Below are positions 6,042-6,104 of a stretch of 6,104 bases of DNA, piece by piece. The stretch lies in assembly GCA_913049615.1 (NCBI GenBank), contig CAJWZI010000112.1, positions 1 through 6,104 of the forward strand, given 5' to 3'. The position numbers were made by a program, and so were the translations under genes. Under the pieces are notes generated by a model. The model did no database searches and was not told the DNA's origin. It worked only from the letters and a program-made list of their open reading frames with translations. Origin of the DNA: an uncultured Alphaproteobacteria bacterium. Lineage in GTDB: Bacteria; Pseudomonadota; Alphaproteobacteria; GCA-2731375. Position 1 is the first letter of the stretch, and each line of letters opens with the position of its first letter.

Positions 6042-6104
6042 TCACGTTATCCGAAGACCGGTTTTCAAGCTTTCGCTGAAAAACCCGTGGTCAAAAGTCT
6101 GCTG
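6042..6104 (-). CDS. Possible C-terminal end of a convergent gene (partial)
   Basis: One - strand frame is open from the right edge for 20 codons and stops with TGA at 6044-6042; it ends in TGLRIT. A terminator about 50 bases further on would fit a gene end here. The same bases form the GAAA hairpin, and an overlapping + strand frame is equally open, so coding is not established. No family is recognisable from 20 residues. Confidence 0.18.
   Translation of the reverse strand, partial: QQTFDHGFFSESLKTGLRIT
6056..6092 (-). other. GAAA-capped bulged hairpin
   Basis: On the - strand, GACC pairs with GGTC, GG with CC, TTTTC with GAAAA and AGC with GCT, giving 14 pairs with small bulges around a GAAA (GNRA-type) loop. 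It sits inside the outer ACTTTT/AAAAGT helix at 6093-6098 and 6034-6039. It also overlaps both possible short reading frames at the right edge. Confidence 0.45.

Larger units (their letters stand above)
5917..6098 (-). ncRNA. Candidate structured RNA read leftwards, unrecognised family
   Basis: Read on the - strand, this roughly 180-base stretch folds almost end to end. An outer helix ACTTTT/AAAAGT (6098-6093 with 6039-6034) encloses a bulged hairpin (6092-6056) with a GAAA loop. Next comes a 12-position hairpin with a UUCG loop (6020-5993). After one unpaired base follows an 11-bp helix closing a three-way junction (5991-5927), then ACCC and six Us. Stable tetraloop sequences (GAAA, UUCG, UUCG) appear only on the - strand; on the + strand they read TTTC and CGAA. 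Two G.U pairs in the middle hairpin also exist only on the - strand. It may be a small RNA or the 3' end of a longer transcript. I do not match it to tmRNA, 6S, SRP, RNase P or a riboswitch I can recall. No promoter is visible, since it would lie at or beyond the right edge. Confidence 0.42.

Noticed and set aside
5845..6052. Direct repeat ACGTTATCC at 5845-5853 and 6044-6052
   Set aside because: Nine bases with divergent flanks is weak, and no duplicated element or insertion sequence surrounds it.
5925..6104. Long open + strand frame with GTG codons at 5925 and 5937
   Set aside because: The frame crosses the whole three-way junction and UUCG hairpin, is Arg-rich at the start, and has no ribosome site; structure explains the bases better, though its last 28 codons remain possible.
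1..6104. CRISPR array, tRNA, insertion sequence or attachment site
   Set aside because: No regularly spaced repeats, tRNA cloverleaf, transposase motif or terminal inverted repeats were seen on either strand.

Overview
The window (6104 bp, moderate GC by eye, one dominant coding strand) looks like an accessory catabolic operon of a Gram-negative-type bacterium. I lean towards an uncultured proteobacterium, from the gene style only; nothing here fixes the taxonomy. Six complete genes run on the + strand from 75 to 5797, with overlaps of 4 and 11 bp and gaps of 12, 33 and 17 bp. They are very probably one transcription unit.

Region 1 (75-3674) encodes the three subunits of a molybdenum hydroxylase of the xanthine oxidase / CO dehydrogenase family, in medium (FAD) - small (two [2Fe-2S]) - large (Mo-cofactor) order. 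The large subunit carries AYRGVGR where true form I CO dehydrogenases have AYxCSFR. The enzyme is therefore better read as a hydroxylase of an organic substrate (N-heterocycle, aldehyde or purine-like) than as a CO oxidiser.

Region 2 (3687-5797) adds three accessory enzymes: a short-chain dehydrogenase/reductase (SDR), a RidA/YjgF-family protein and a UlaG-like metallo-beta-lactamase-fold hydrolase. The SDR keeps the Rossmann fold motifs but has lost all four residues of the Asn-Ser-Tyr-Lys catalytic tetrad. The RidA protein has Ser where the imine-binding Arg of the active subgroup sits. The metallo-hydrolase keeps its metal ligands. A working model, which is inference, is that the Mo enzyme hydroxylates a ring, the metallo-hydrolase opens a cyclic amide or lactone, and the SDR and RidA proteins handle an intermediate using non-canonical chemistry or act as binding proteins. 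No Mo-cofactor maturation gene, transporter or regulator is visible.

Region 3 (5798-6104) has no convincing gene. It begins with a T8 tract that may end the operon. The rest folds, when read on the - strand, into a compact chain of helices capped by one GAAA and two UUCG tetraloops. It finishes in a three-way-junction helix followed by six Us. Two G.U pairs that exist only on the - strand support transcription leftwards. I do not recognise this RNA; it is the most likely undescribed element here, either a small RNA or the elaborate 3' end of a convergent gene lying beyond the right edge.

Bases 1-74 may hold the last 22 codons of an upstream gene.
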